Notes: a model not told the origin generated them from the sequence alone. A stretch of DNA of 64,000 bases from Chondrinema litorale (GCF_026250525.1 NZ_CP111058.1:88553-152552); one strand, 5' to 3'. Shown: positions 1 through 10,101, numbered from the stretch's first letter. Numbers and translations are program-made.

Positions 1-2356
1 TAAAGCTAAAAGGTTTGTTTGCAACAAGGAACTGATCGTTGTAAGCCAAAGAGAATTCCCAACCTTTGGTTTCCATATCAGCAGCATTTTCTTTTGGTTC
101 GCCTGCACCTAAAACATCTGGCAAATCTCTACCTTGTGTAAGCATATCCTTGGTGTTACGCTTATAGATATCGAAGTTTGCCGTAACTTTTCCATTTAAG
201 AAACCAGCATCCACCCCAAAGTTGAAAGTAGAAACACTTTCCCAAGAGTAATTTGAAGAAACTAATTGAGGAGGAGTAATCGCAACTGGTCTTTCACCAC
301 CTACAAGCAAACCTGCCTGATATGCATCCATACTTGAGATATAACCATACTCTCCTACTGCTTGGTTACCCAAAGAACCATAAGAAGCTCTTAGCTTAAG
401 GGTACTCATTACATTTTCTAATGGTGTAAAGAAAGATTCTTCATCAACTCTCCATGCTAATGATGCAGAAGGGAAGAAACCAAATCTGTCATCTTTAGGG
501 AATTTCGAAGAACCATCGTAACGACCATTTAACTCGAAAATGTAGCGATCTTTTAAAATGTAGTTCAATCTGTAAAATGCACCTCTAATTGCCCAATCAG
601 AAATTTCTTCATCTACTAAAGTATTACCTGTAGCGAGAGCAATCGTTGGCAGCGAAGCAGAAATTACATCATTACGCTGTGCATAAAACCACTCACTTCT
701 ATAATACTCTTGATTAAAACCAGCAATGGCGGTAAGGTGGTGTGCACCAAAAGACTTATCGAAAGTACCGTAGATATTTAAGACATTGTACTCTTCTGTT
801 TCTGAACTTTTGTAAGCTGTATTAGAACCTGTTTCTCTTACATCTTCTGGACCATAACCAATCTGATATTTTTTAGTATCCCAAGCTAAAGTTGTCTCTC
901 CTCTACGGAAAGTAAAGTCAGCATTTAACTTTAAGATATCTTGCAATACACTTACTTGTGCAGTAAAACGAGATTGTAGACCATTATACGTTTCGTTTGA
1001 CATGCCGCCATTTGTTAATCTAGCACCCATACTTCCTACAGAAGTATTTGCCCAAGTACCATCAGGATTTTTATCCCAATCTGTAGGATGGAAATTGTAA
1101 ATAGAAGTAATATTCATTTGAGTAGGGATTACTCTATCTGTAGCAGAAAGGAAAGTGTTATTTCCCACTTTTAACCATTTATATGGTTGATACTCCACTT
1201 TACTTCTTACACCAAAACGATCGTAATAATCGTCGGCCAGTTTTAAAGCACCATTTTGTTTGTTGTAATTACCAGAAATAAAATAGTTGGCTTTGTCAGA
1301 AGAACCAGAAAGGGAGATTTGGTGGTTTTGAGAAACTGAATAATCGCTCATAAAATAATCTGCCCAGTTTCTATTTCCCATATACTCCCAGCTAGAAGCA
1401 TCATTCGGGTTTACTCTTACTCCTGTAGTTCCATCAGGATCGTCTGAACGCTCTCTTGCCCATTGGTAAGACTCATCACTGTAATTCACATTATCCCAAG
1501 GAGTATTATCGGTTGAAGTCTCCAATAACCTCATATAAATGTAAGGGTCTGTGATTTTGTTCGGAAGAATGGTTGGCTTATCCCAAGAGAAGTTGTTTGA
1601 ATAGCTAATTTGCATTCTCTCTCCTTTACCAGTTTTCGTGGTAATCATAATAATACCAAAAGCGGCTCTAGCTCCATAAATCGCAGCTGAAGATGCATCT
1701 TTTAACACAGAAATGCTTTCTATATCTTGAGGAGAAATTCTATTTAACTCAATCGGTTCAGAAGGAACACCATCGATTAGAATCAGAGGATTACCACCAT
1801 TTATCGAAGTAAGTCCACGTATGTTGATGTTGGCAGCCTTACCTGGCTCACCACTCATAAAATCTATATTCAGGTTGGGCACTGCACCTTGTAAACCTTG
1901 GGCGATGTTAGAAATTGGTCTGTTTTCTAGTTGCTTGGCATCTACCTGATCTACCGCACCAGATAGGTTTACTTTTTTCTGAGCTCCATAACCTACAATT
2001 ACTACTTCGCTCAATTGCTCAACATCTTCATCGAGCTTAATATTAAAGGTGATTTGCTCACCCACCGGAATCTCTTTGCTTAAAAAACCTACATAAGAGA
2101 AAATTAAAACAGCATCTTCGTTTTTAACTTCTAACCTGAAGTTACCATCAATATCAGTTACGGTTCCTGTGCTAGAGCCTTTAATAATTACACTCACTCC
2201 AGGAAGCGGCATATCTTCTGTATCATTTACAGTTCCTGAAACTGCAACTTGCCCATAAGCAAGCATATTACTTAGCATTAAAAAACACCAGACAAAAGCT
2301 GAAAACCTCAGTAATCGCTTCATCCAGACTTTGAAATTTGGTAAAAAAAAGTTCAT
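1..2356 (-). CDS. SusC/RagA-family TonB-dependent receptor, partial (C-terminus beyond window start)
   Basis: Reading the minus strand from 2356 gives an uninterrupted frame to base 1, so only about the first 785 residues are present. The order is a signal peptide ending near the residues LAYGQ, a CarboxypepD_reg-like beta-sandwich (PGVSVIIKG, DIDGNFRLEV, FSYVGF), then the plug domain with the SusC signature pieces (VVIVGYGAQKK, LQGAVPNLNI, NIRGLTSINGGNPLILIDG, SVLKDASSAAIYGARA). By family it is an outer-membrane channel that imports glycans or peptides with a SusD partner using TonB energy. The partner, if any, lies left of the window. No STN domain is present, so it is probably not a sigma-factor signalling receptor. 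A second possible start is the ATG at 2323, which gives a more compact signal peptide (MKRLLRFSAFVW). It is transcribed away from the TetR gene at 2540. Confidence 0.93.
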   Translation of the reverse strand, partial: MNFFLPNFKVWMKRLLRFSAFVWCFLMLSNMLAYGQVAVSGTVNDTEDMPLPGVSVIIKGSSTGTVTDIDGNFRLEVKNEDAVLIFSYVGFLSKEIPVGEQITFNIKLDEDVEQLSEVVIVGYGAQKKVNLSGAVDQVDAKQLENRPISNIAQGLQGAVPNLNIDFMSGEPGKAANINIRGLTSINGGNPLILIDGVPSEPIELNRISPQDIESISVLKDASSAAIYGARAAFGIIMITTKTGKGERMQISYSNNFSWDKPTILPNKITDPYIYMRLLETSTDNTPWDNVNYSDESYQWARERSDDPDGTTGVRVNPNDASSWEYMGNRNWADYFMSDYSVSQNHQISLSGSSDKANYFISGNYNKQNGALKLADDYYDRFGVRSKVEYQPYKWLKVGNNTFLSATDRVIPTQMNITSIYNFHPTDWDKNPDGTWANTSVGSMGARLTNGGMSNETYNGLQSRFTAQVSVLQDILKLNADFTFRRGETTLAWDTKKYQIGYGPEDVRETGSNTAYKSSETEEYNVLNIYGTFDKSFGAHHLTAIAGFNQEYYRSEWFYAQRNDVISASLPTIALATGNTLVDEEISDWAIRGAFYRLNYILKDRYIFELNGRYDGSSKFPKDDRFGFFPSASLAWRVDEESFFTPLENVMSTLKLRASYGSLGNQAVGEYGYISSMDAYQAGLLVGGERPVAITPPQLVSSNYSWESVSTFNFGVDAGFLNGKVTANFDIYKRNTKDMLTQGRDLPDVLGAGEPKENAADMETKGWEFSLAYNDQFLVANKPFSF

Positions 2357-2539
2357 ATAAACCTGAAGAGATTAAAAATAAAAATTGGCTAATTTGGGGT
2401 TTACCCAGTCACATTTGAATCTATACAAAGGTTTAAAAAGCAAATTACATGGCTGTTAAGTGAAATTTACTATTATATTAAATGAATATTCAAACAATCT
2501 ATAATTTGTTTTTTTTGTAGATGTACCTAAATTGCGTAT

Positions 2540-3145
2540 ATGGGAAGAAAGAGTTTATCTGAGGTTAGGAAAAAGCAAATTGTAGAAGCTTTTTATGAAG
2601 TAGCCAAACGAGAAGGGCTAGAAAATGCCTCAATTGCAAAAATTGCAGATGAGATGGGTATACAACCTAGCCATGTAATACACTATTTTAAAACAAAAGA
2701 AGACCTCATTTTTTCTTTGATAGAATATAATCTGGAAAAATACAGCTTAATGTATCAACCAGAATTTGATGATTCTCTTCCCCCACTTGATGCATTAAAT
2801 CAGACTATCGATAATTTATTTTCTAAACAGTGGAATGCTTTGTATGATGATGGTGTGTTTTACAGTTGCTATGCATTAACTTTTAGAAACCCAGAAATAA
2901 GAGAGAAATACAGAGCCTTGCACGATTCTTTGCACGAAATGCTAGCAAGTGCCATAAAGCGTTGCAACCAAACTGGAGATACTAATGTAGATGATGTAAA
3001 AGCCACTTCTCAGTTAATTTTTACCATTATTGACGGTGCTTACTATTATCTAAGTATGCTGGAAGACAAACAAGAGTATTTAAAAAGAATGGAGTATTAT
3101 AAAAACACTTCTTTAAAGCTACTAAACTTGGATAAGCAGGTATAA
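2540..3145 (+). CDS. TetR/AcrR-family transcriptional regulator
   Basis: A 201-residue protein with an N-terminal helix-turn-helix of the TetR type at about residues 8-56 (RKKQIVEAFYEVAKREG, SIAKIADEMGIQPSHVIHYF, KTKEDLIFSLI). The variable C-terminal ligand domain contains YYYLSMLEDKQEYL. Proteins of this family are usually one-component repressors released by a small ligand. The BetI-like spacing of the first half suggests sensing of a metabolite, but the ligand cannot be read from sequence. It is divergent from the susC gene, with 183 bp between the two starts, so control of that receptor and of itself is a natural guess. No clean palindrome was found in the shared spacer. Confidence 0.9.
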   Translation: MGRKSLSEVRKKQIVEAFYEVAKREGLENASIAKIADEMGIQPSHVIHYFKTKEDLIFSLIEYNLEKYSLMYQPEFDDSLPPLDALNQTIDNLFSKQWNALYDDGVFYSCYALTFRNPEIREKYRALHDSLHEMLASAIKRCNQTGDTNVDDVKATSQLIFTIIDGAYYYLSMLEDKQEYLKRMEYYKNTSLKLLNLDKQV

Positions 3146-3168
3146 AACTTTTTAGCTGTAAAACAAAA

Positions 3169-3196
3169 AACTCCGGCACCATTGGCAACCGAAGTT
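3169..3196 (-). terminator. possible terminator for the 3314-4156 gene
   Basis: An 8-bp stem with one mismatch (AACTCCGG at 3169-3176 against CCGAAGTT at 3189-3196). Read on the minus strand it is followed by a T-rich run (complement of 3155-3170). It lies about 120 bp past the minus-strand stop codon, so assignment is tentative. Confidence 0.35.
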
Positions 3197-3313
3197 TATA
3201 ATACACAATGCTATGATTTCACCTAATAAAATCTTTTAAGCATTATTGGTCTAAAAAAACAACAAACAAGCTAGATTAAAAAATACAGTCAAACAACTGA
3301 CAATAGTTTACAG

Positions 3314-4156
3314 TTAAAATCTTCTGCGTCGTTTATTATATCTTTTTATTTTAACAGGAACATAAGATAAGCCAAACCCAAGACCACCTGCTTTAAGCGA
3401 GATATCTTGTTCACTGGTTAAGTAAATAAAGCTGGGACCAAACTTTACATCGTCAAACACAAAGGAAAAATCAAACTTACCTCCCAAACATCCTTTATTG
3501 CCTAGCATTCCATTGCCTCCAACCTCCACTCTAAATCTATTGCCACCAGGAATAATTAAGCCTAAACCAACAGGAAACAGCAATTCGTTTTCTTGGTAAT
3601 TCAGAGTGGGTAAAGATTTATCCAAGTAATAGATACCTGTTTTAAAAAAGAAACCTGTTGGCGAACCCAAACCATCATATTTATATACCCTAAATTCCAA
3701 ATCAAGTCCTACTGTCTTTTTACTTGCATTCGATTCATTTACTAGCTCGTAATTCGTAGGTAAATCATCAGAATACCACTTTACACTCTTGTTGCCAAGT
3801 TGTATGTTATTCTCATACTGATCATCAACTAAAACAGATTGACTTGTACCTACTTTTTTATCACCAAAATATACTGTCGACTCATTTATTCTAAGATCAG
3901 CAGTTTCTTGTAATTTGGTATTGTAAACACTCAAGCCATAACCCAAACTAAATTTTAATTTATTACCACTCCCCAAATTTTGCTTTCTATATCTCTTTGT
4001 CTTTAGCTGCTTAGTTTTATGAACATGTACAAATTCCAGGTTATGCCCGATCTGACTATCAAACTTAGCCTGACCGTAGACATTAACCGAAATGATAGTT
4101 AGTATAATTAGCGTTAATATTTTCACTTTAAACAGTAATTGTTTGGACAATTCCAA
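3314..4156 (-). CDS. hypothetical secreted/outer-membrane protein
   Basis: A 280-residue protein that I do not recognise. It has a hydrophobic signal segment at about residues 9-27 (VKILTLIILTIISVNVYGQ). The rest alternates polar and aromatic residues in short strands with repeated Gly-X-Gly turns (GLGLIIPGG, KAGGLGFGLSYV), the pattern of a small outer-membrane beta-barrel. The C-terminus is not the usual aromatic end of a barrel but a strongly basic tail, KIKRYNKRRRRF, although the last residue is Phe. There is no partner gene in the same direction: the next minus-strand gene begins 290 bp upstream and is separately spaced. A porin-like or surface-assembly role is only inference. Confidence 0.6.
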   Translation of the reverse strand: MELSKQLLFKVKILTLIILTIISVNVYGQAKFDSQIGHNLEFVHVHKTKQLKTKRYRKQNLGSGNKLKFSLGYGLSVYNTKLQETADLRINESTVYFGDKKVGTSQSVLVDDQYENNIQLGNKSVKWYSDDLPTNYELVNESNASKKTVGLDLEFRVYKYDGLGSPTGFFFKTGIYYLDKSLPTLNYQENELLFPVGLGLIIPGGNRFRVEVGGNGMLGNKGCLGGKFDFSFVFDDVKFGPSFIYLTSEQDISLKAGGLGFGLSYVPVKIKRYNKRRRRF

Positions 4157-4446
4157 GAATACAAAAACTGTGTATTGTGAAAAAAAAGATTAAAAAAAAC
4201 TAAAGACACCAATTAATAAGCATTTTTAGTATGTCGGATAAAAACTAGATGTAAACGTTATGAAAGGCAAAAAGGTGGGAAATTACTCTATTTAGCTAAT
4301 TTTGTATCTGACAAATAGCAAATAAGTATGTAGTTTTATATGTAATTTAATTCATGAAAATCAAAACATGAGAAAATGGTGCATTCTGGGAATTGTTCCC
4401 AAAACAAAACTATTACGTACAAATAATCTCATTTTGGGAATGAGTA

Positions 4447-7236
4447 TCACATCCTTTTAAACTCTTTGATGCGATATGTAAAAGTGAGCATAAAATAGCG
4501 CTGCAAAACTTCTGTGATTGTATCTTCGATATAAGATTCTGTAATCGTTCTGGAAATACTACTGTTCTCTTTAAGCAAATCATAAACAGTGAGTTTAAGC
4601 TCTGCACGATCGTTTTGCATGAATTTTTTACCAAAGCCCAAATTCACTAATGTAAAACTCTGGTTAAAACCATCGCTTAAGCCCGTATAGAGATAATGGT
4701 TTATATCTGCACTAAAGACAAAGTTTTTCCCAAAAATAAAATTTGCCTTTCCATTGGTTAACTGATAGAAGTAATTACCTTCTAAATCTGGTTGCAGTTT
4801 ATTTTTTACTACATTATAATTTGCAGTGTATGAAACTGTAAAATCAACTTTCTCACTAATATTACTGCTTACTACTACTCCTTGGCTAATATTATAGGTA
4901 TTCGAAAGCGATTCTTTATAGTTAACCAAACCAGGAGTTCTAGAATAAGTTACTCCAGTATTAAAGTTTAAATTACTTTTTAAAGCTTCAATAGGTTTAC
5001 CAAATGAAATAAAGCTTCGAGCATTCCAATAACCACTTAAGTTTACTGGAACCGAAAGCTGAGAGCCTTTTTGTAAGACTACATCATCGCTAATAAGGGT
5101 ATCTTGTGTAGCTACTATAGTCGCATTACTGATGTAATTATCAGTCTGACTTAGATTAATAAAGGCAAAAAAGTTGGAACCCTTATCCGGATTTACTTTT
5201 GAGTACCTTCCCACCAAGCTATGAGAAAACTCTTGTTTTAAATTGGGATTACCAGTAGAGAGTGATAATTGATTTGTATTATTGATTACATCTTGCAATT
5301 GAGATACTGATGGAGCATTTGTATTGGTTCTGTAAAAAACTCTTAGGTTTGAGCTTTTAGAGAATCGATACATCAACATCATATTAGGCAATACATTTTT
5401 AAAGCTTTTACTAATATCTGCCCCTTCTACTACAGGAAATACCTGATCGCTATTTAACTCTGCATACTGATACTCCAAGCCTACATTAAAGAATCCTTTC
5501 CTAATTCTAAGGCGGTAACTAGTTCCGGCACTGGTTGTATTGTAAGTATTATCAAAAGTATTTGACAGTAAAGAATCTAATTGGTTGTAGGTACTGGTTT
5601 CTGGATTTAGATCATATACTTTTTTATCGGAATTGTTTTTTGTAATCGATCGTTCCAAATTAACCATTAACTGACCGCGTCTACCGATTGGCTCTGTATA
5701 CCTAATATTTCCAGAATAGGTGTTACCAGAAGTATTGGAGAATGATTGCTGATCGGTGGTATCTAAGGTAGTAATGGTATTGAAGTATTCGTTCTCCGCA
5801 AAAAGCGAATAATAGGTGTCTTTATCGTTAATATCTGTTCTAAACCTCATAGACACAGTTCTTCCTCTTTTAGAAAATCTGTGTCTGAATAAGAGGTTAT
5901 TAGAAAAGTTGTAACCACTATTATCTGCGAAATAATTATTAATTGATGTATTTAACAAAGCTCCCCCCTCCTGTGTAGTTGCCGCATCTGTGTAGCTAAG
6001 AGACTGATTATCTTGATAACTAAAGCTAGGTGAGTACACTATTGAGTTATTATCATCTATATCGTATTCTAATTTGAGATTTAAACGGTGATTATAATTT
6101 TCGCTATTGCTCTCACTATTTTCTGTATAATATTGACTTGAATCTTCGCTAATAAAAGTTTCTCTATCTTGTAACTGATCGTTTGTGTTTTCAGAATAGT
6201 TGAAGAAATAACTACCACTAATTTTAAACTTTTCTCCCCACTCATCAGAATAGTTTATACCGAAAGAGGAAGTTGTATTAATACCACCTGACTGTCCGAC
6301 TAAAAAGCTTCCAACATCGCCACCAGGTCTGCCACCTCCTCCTCTACGACCGCCTCTTCTACCACCACCACTACTGGCAATACCTAATAAATCTTGAGAT
6401 GAAAAATTTTGGTCGTTTATATTATTTGATAACCCAACAATGGAAATTCTCTGGTCGTCTCTAAAAAAGTTAATGTTTCCACCAGCCTTATATTTGTCTT
6501 CGTCACCATAACCGGCATAAAAATTCCCAAAGGTACCATTACGCATGTCTTCACGGGTTACAATATTGATGGTCTTTTTAGATTCTCCATCATCAAAACC
6601 TGTAAACTGTGCTTGTTCACTCTGCTGATCGAAAACCTCAATTCTATCTACAATCTCAGCAGGAAGGTTTTTTAAAGCAAGACTCGGATCATCACCAAAA
6701 AACGGTTTACCATCTACCAAAACCTGTTGCACATCTTCACCTTGCGCTTTTACCGTACCTTGCTCCACTGTTATACCCGGCATCTTTTTAATCAAATCTT
6801 CTGTACTCGCATCCGGATTCGTCTTAAAAGCAGCAGCATTAAACTGAGTTGTATCTCCCTGTTGAACTACCGGTGGTATTTTACCTTCAATTTCTACCAC
6901 TTCTAACATTTCCTCTTTGGGATTAAGAATAATAGTTCCCAGATTTATATTCTTCCCATTTACCTCTTGTACAATTTGAAAGGTCTTATAACCCACGTAC
7001 CTGAACAGCAAACTATATTTACCGTTTTCTAGGTTTTTAAATGTGAAATTTCCCTCAAAATCTGAAGTAGTATATTTTCTAGAAGAATCAGCTTCGTTTA
7101 TTAGAATAATTGTGGCACTTATAAGCGGGGCACTATCTGTACTGTCTTTTAAAACTCCATTAATTAGGTAAGTTTGATTTTGAGCAAAAGCTAATGTAGA
7201 TATGCAAATAAATAAAAAGGTAAGTAGAGATTTCAT
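4447..7236 (-). CDS. outer-membrane beta-barrel protein with CarboxypepD_reg domain (TonB-receptor-like)
   Basis: A 929-residue protein with a signal peptide (MKSLLTFLFICISTLAFAQ), a CarboxypepD_reg/Cna-B-like domain at about 22-110 (SATIILINEADSSRKY, FEGNFTFKNLENGKYSLLFR), then a plug-like domain at about 125-230 (DLIKKMPGITVEQG, VLVDGKPFFGDDPSLALKNL, IEVFDQQSEQAQFTG) and a long C-terminal barrel rich in aromatic and Asn residues. This matches the Bacteroidota outer membrane beta-barrel family related to TonB-dependent receptors. The substrate is unknown. An Arg/Gly-rich low-complexity loop occurs near residues 284-306. There is no SusD gene nearby. The frame is intact and begins 180 bp after the MFS stop, so it is likely a single-gene unit. 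Confidence 0.9.
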   Translation of the reverse strand: MKSLLTFLFICISTLAFAQNQTYLINGVLKDSTDSAPLISATIILINEADSSRKYTTSDFEGNFTFKNLENGKYSLLFRYVGYKTFQIVQEVNGKNINLGTIILNPKEEMLEVVEIEGKIPPVVQQGDTTQFNAAAFKTNPDASTEDLIKKMPGITVEQGTVKAQGEDVQQVLVDGKPFFGDDPSLALKNLPAEIVDRIEVFDQQSEQAQFTGFDDGESKKTINIVTREDMRNGTFGNFYAGYGDEDKYKAGGNINFFRDDQRISIVGLSNNINDQNFSSQDLLGIASSGGGRRGGRRGGGGRPGGDVGSFLVGQSGGINTTSSFGINYSDEWGEKFKISGSYFFNYSENTNDQLQDRETFISEDSSQYYTENSESNSENYNHRLNLKLEYDIDDNNSIVYSPSFSYQDNQSLSYTDAATTQEGGALLNTSINNYFADNSGYNFSNNLLFRHRFSKRGRTVSMRFRTDINDKDTYYSLFAENEYFNTITTLDTTDQQSFSNTSGNTYSGNIRYTEPIGRRGQLMVNLERSITKNNSDKKVYDLNPETSTYNQLDSLLSNTFDNTYNTTSAGTSYRLRIRKGFFNVGLEYQYAELNSDQVFPVVEGADISKSFKNVLPNMMLMYRFSKSSNLRVFYRTNTNAPSVSQLQDVINNTNQLSLSTGNPNLKQEFSHSLVGRYSKVNPDKGSNFFAFINLSQTDNYISNATIVATQDTLISDDVVLQKGSQLSVPVNLSGYWNARSFISFGKPIEALKSNLNFNTGVTYSRTPGLVNYKESLSNTYNISQGVVVSSNISEKVDFTVSYTANYNVVKNKLQPDLEGNYFYQLTNGKANFIFGKNFVFSADINHYLYTGLSDGFNQSFTLVNLGFGKKFMQNDRAELKLTVYDLLKENSSISRTITESYIEDTITEVLQRYFMLTFTYRIKEFKRM

Positions 7237-7417
7237 TGATATACTTTATTGATTTTTTAAGTTTCCAGGCATTGCTAAGTTGCTTATAAAAACTTTTACT
7301 GAATAAAAATTTCAACCAACTGCAATAAAAAATCAACAAGTGTAACTATGATCAAAAAAGATGATTTTTAGAATAGAATGCGGGAATTTGAATAAAATAC
7401 CTTAAGCATTTAAAAAC

Positions 7418-8563
7418 TTATACTTTTAACGCAACCCGAGACATTACAAAAGAAAACAAGGTAATTAAAAGCAAAACACCAAAGCTTGCCTGAAGCCCCA
7501 TTAAACCAGCAATGTAACCCAAGCCTACCGGGCCAATTAAAAAGCCTATGTGGCCAGTGCCTGAAACCGCAGCGATACCCTCAGATGGTTTCACGTTTTC
7601 TATGCTTCCGGCCAGTCTGTATATTTCTGGAATAATTCCTGAAAAACCCAAACCTATTAACATAAAGCCTATAAGTACTGGAATTAAACTGGCAGATATT
7701 ACCAACAATAAACCTGAGGCTCCAATTAAACAACCTATTTGTATCAATTTGGCTGAGCCCCAATGTGCAGTTACTTTGTCTCCATAAAACCTGCCGATCG
7801 CCATCATAAAAGAAAAACCGGCATAACCCATACCGATTAATTCTGTTGGTGCATCTAATACGCGTTGTAAATACAAACTACTCCAATCTGCTATGGCACC
7901 CTCTCCTATCATAATGGAAAAACCTACCAATGCCAAACCAAGAACTGGTTTTAGGTTAAATGGCTGATTTTCTTTTTTTAGTTCTGTCTCAGTCTTAATA
8001 TGTATGTAACTACTCGCCAATATCAACTGAACAATTGCCATAAAAGCAAGTACTATAATCGCATGCCATACCGGATTATTGAGCACAGAAGCCAACAAAC
8101 CTCCTAAACCCGCACCAGTAACTCCACCTAAGCTGTAAAAGCCATGGCTGCCATTCATTATCAATACCTTTTCTTGCTTTTCGACTACTGTTACCAAAGC
8201 ATTTACAGCAATGCCTAAAAAACCAGATGAAATACCAACAAAATATAAACTGGAATAAAGCAAAAATTTAGTCTCTGCCAAAAAGGGAAAGATTAGCAGT
8301 GTACTTAAAGTCAGAATTGTAATGACTACCGCTTTCCCTTCGCCTAAAGCCTCAAGTATACGGCTGCTTAGTGGCATAATTGTAAACGCCCCGAGTGAAA
8401 TAAAAAATAGTGCAAGACCTATTTGTTTTTCATCCAACTCGAGCTTTTCAGCAGTAAAGGGGATGTATATAATCCAAGTACTGAACAAAAAACTGATAGC
8501 TGCAAAAGAAAAACCTATTGCAAAATACTTTTTACTTGTAAAAAAAATTCTTAGAGGCTTCAT
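7418..8563 (-). CDS. MFS transporter
   Basis: A 381-residue integral membrane protein with about 11-12 hydrophobic segments along its length. The loop between helices 2 and 3 has a weakened MFS motif (LSSRILEALGEGKAVV). Length and the first helix pair resemble the FucP/YbjJ-like branch of the major facilitator superfamily, which moves sugars or other small molecules across the inner membrane. The gene starts 3 bp after the stop codon of the VOC protein on the same strand, so the two are almost surely co-transcribed. Together with the divergent AraC regulator at 9085 this forms a small catabolism or resistance cassette. Substrate is not readable. Confidence 0.88.
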   Translation of the reverse strand: MKPLRIFFTSKKYFAIGFSFAAISFLFSTWIIYIPFTAEKLELDEKQIGLALFFISLGAFTIMPLSSRILEALGEGKAVVITILTLSTLLIFPFLAETKFLLYSSLYFVGISSGFLGIAVNALVTVVEKQEKVLIMNGSHGFYSLGGVTGAGLGGLLASVLNNPVWHAIIVLAFMAIVQLILASSYIHIKTETELKKENQPFNLKPVLGLALVGFSIMIGEGAIADWSSLYLQRVLDAPTELIGMGYAGFSFMMAIGRFYGDKVTAHWGSAKLIQIGCLIGASGLLLVISASLIPVLIGFMLIGLGFSGIIPEIYRLAGSIENVKPSEGIAAVSGTGHIGFLIGPVGLGYIAGLMGLQASFGVLLLITLFSFVMSRVALKV

Positions 8564-8566
8564 ACT

Positions 8567-8965
8567 TTAATTAAGATTGAAAGTGATCTCTAGTCGATTA
8601 CCATCAGGATCGAGAATAACACTTTCATAATATCCATCACCTGTGATTCTGGGCTGACCAACAACCTCAAAACCATCTTGGTGTAATCTTTCGGTTAATA
8701 AGTCTACAGCCGATTGGCTTTCTAACTCAAAAGCCATATGAATTAAACCTGTAAACTGTTTGTAAATATCATTTTCAGATACTGGAACTCCTTCCATTTC
8801 CATTATTTCAAGTCGGGCACCACCATCAAAACTTAAAAAATAAGAATGAAACTTTTTCTTCTCATTTACATACTTCTCACTTGCCTTTGCCTCAAAATAC
8901 TTTTCATAAAAGGCTTTTAATGCTTCAATCTGATATGTCCAGACTGCAATGTGTTCTAATTTCAT
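8567..8965 (-). CDS. VOC-family (glyoxalase-like) protein
   Basis: A 132-residue vicinal-oxygen-chelate protein made of two beta-alpha-beta-beta-beta modules. The four metal-ligand positions of glyoxalase I-like members are all filled: His5, Glu53, His76 and Glu126. The last module carries the usual DPDGNRLEIT strand. Members isomerise, cleave or conjugate small substrates, including lactoylglutathione and fosfomycin, and length alone cannot choose between them. It is the first gene of a two-gene unit with the MFS transporter (3-bp gap) and is divergent from the AraC regulator with 119 bp between the two starts. Confidence 0.88.
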   Translation of the reverse strand: MKLEHIAVWTYQIEALKAFYEKYFEAKASEKYVNEKKKFHSYFLSFDGGARLEIMEMEGVPVSENDIYKQFTGLIHMAFELESQSAVDLLTERLHQDGFEVVGQPRITGDGYYESVILDPDGNRLEITFNLN

Positions 8966-9084
8966 TTTGTTTTTGACAAAGATAAGGAGGCAACTTGAAA
9001 TTCTTGTTGTATGTATTTTGCCATTACTTGACTTATTTTAACATTATTGATAAATTATTCCAATTTTATGGTTAATATCACTCT

Positions 9085-9951
9085 ATGGAACCTGTTTTTG
9101 AAAAAATAGAACCGAATTCTGGAAGCTCATTTTTTATTGAAAAGTTTGAGCACGATGATCTTTGCCATACTCCTTACTGGCATATCCATCCTGAATATGA
9201 GATTGTATATATTAAAAATGGAAATGGGGTGCGATGTGTAGGCAGTCATATTTCTAATTATAGAGATGGTGAGTTAATTATGCTGGGCCCGCATATGCCA
9301 CACCAACCATTTGGCAACAAAGAATTTGAAGATAATATTGAAATAGTTATTCAATTTGGCTCCGATTTTTTTACTAATCAACTACCACTTCTACCCGAAA
9401 CCAGCCAGATCAAAACACTTTTACAAAAAAGTAAACAGGGCATTACTTTTTCTAAGGCAGTTAAAGAAAAAATAGCTCCTCAATTCAACTATATGGTAAT
9501 AGCTTCTCCACTTAATAAATTACTCACCTTTATTAAGGTTTTGGATATTTTAGCTAAAACCAAAGAATATGAATTGCTAAAAGTTGGCAATATTGCATTG
9601 GAGATTTCGAGTCCTGATTATGAACGGATGAATAAAATCTATGAATTAGTGAGTGAGAATTACCAAAGGCATATTTCTCTAGAAGAAGTTTCTGAACTTT
9701 GCCAATTAAGCCCACCTTCATTTTGCCGGTTTTTTAAGAAAATTACCAGAAAAAGCTTTGTGCAATTCCTTACAGAGTACCGCATTGTAAAGGTTCAGGA
9801 GCTTATGCATCAAAAAAGAACTGGCATCTCTTCGCTCATGTATGAATGTGGATTTAATGAAGCATCATACTTTAGTAGACAATTCAAAAAGATCACTGGT
9901 AAATCTCCCAGTGCTTACAGAAAGTTATTGGAAGACAACATAATTACCTAA
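9085..9951 (+). CDS. AraC-family transcriptional regulator with cupin sensor domain
   Basis: A 288-residue protein. The N-terminal half has a cupin/AraC-binding fold (HIHPEYEIVYIKNGNG and GELIMLGPHMPHQPFG at about 31-78). The C-terminal 100 residues hold two helix-turn-helix units (SLEEVSELCQLSPPSFCRFF and ISSLMYECGFNEASYFSRQF) followed by the family signature KKITGKSPSAYRK. Such proteins are usually activators of sugar or aromatic catabolism that respond to a ligand in the cupin. It is divergent from the VOC-MFS pair, its most probable target. Confidence 0.92.
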   Translation: MEPVFEKIEPNSGSSFFIEKFEHDDLCHTPYWHIHPEYEIVYIKNGNGVRCVGSHISNYRDGELIMLGPHMPHQPFGNKEFEDNIEIVIQFGSDFFTNQLPLLPETSQIKTLLQKSKQGITFSKAVKEKIAPQFNYMVIASPLNKLLTFIKVLDILAKTKEYELLKVGNIALEISSPDYERMNKIYELVSENYQRHISLEEVSELCQLSPPSFCRFFKKITRKSFVQFLTEYRIVKVQELMHQKRTGISSLMYECGFNEASYFSRQFKKITGKSPSAYRKLLEDNIIT

Positions 9952-10101
9952 GATTTAATGTAGCATCTTATCTATGTAAATAAAACACTAAACTGTTAAT
10001 ATGACACTTTTAAGGATTTGCAAACGATAAAAATGAATTGAATTATACTCGAATTATTCAGCAATTCCTATATTGTCTGCGAATTACAAAACCGATTATT
10101 T

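Noticed and set aside
4388..4440. GGGAA/TTCCC and TTCCCAAAA/TTTTGGGAA inverted repeats beyond the 929-residue gene
   Set aside because: Alternative pairings compete, the longer one has a 27-nt loop and neither leads into a good T tract, so no terminator is called in the 290-bp gap 4157-4446.
4413..4634. Short minus-strand reading frame at the end of the 929-residue gene
   Set aside because: It overlaps the real gene in another frame and has no family features.
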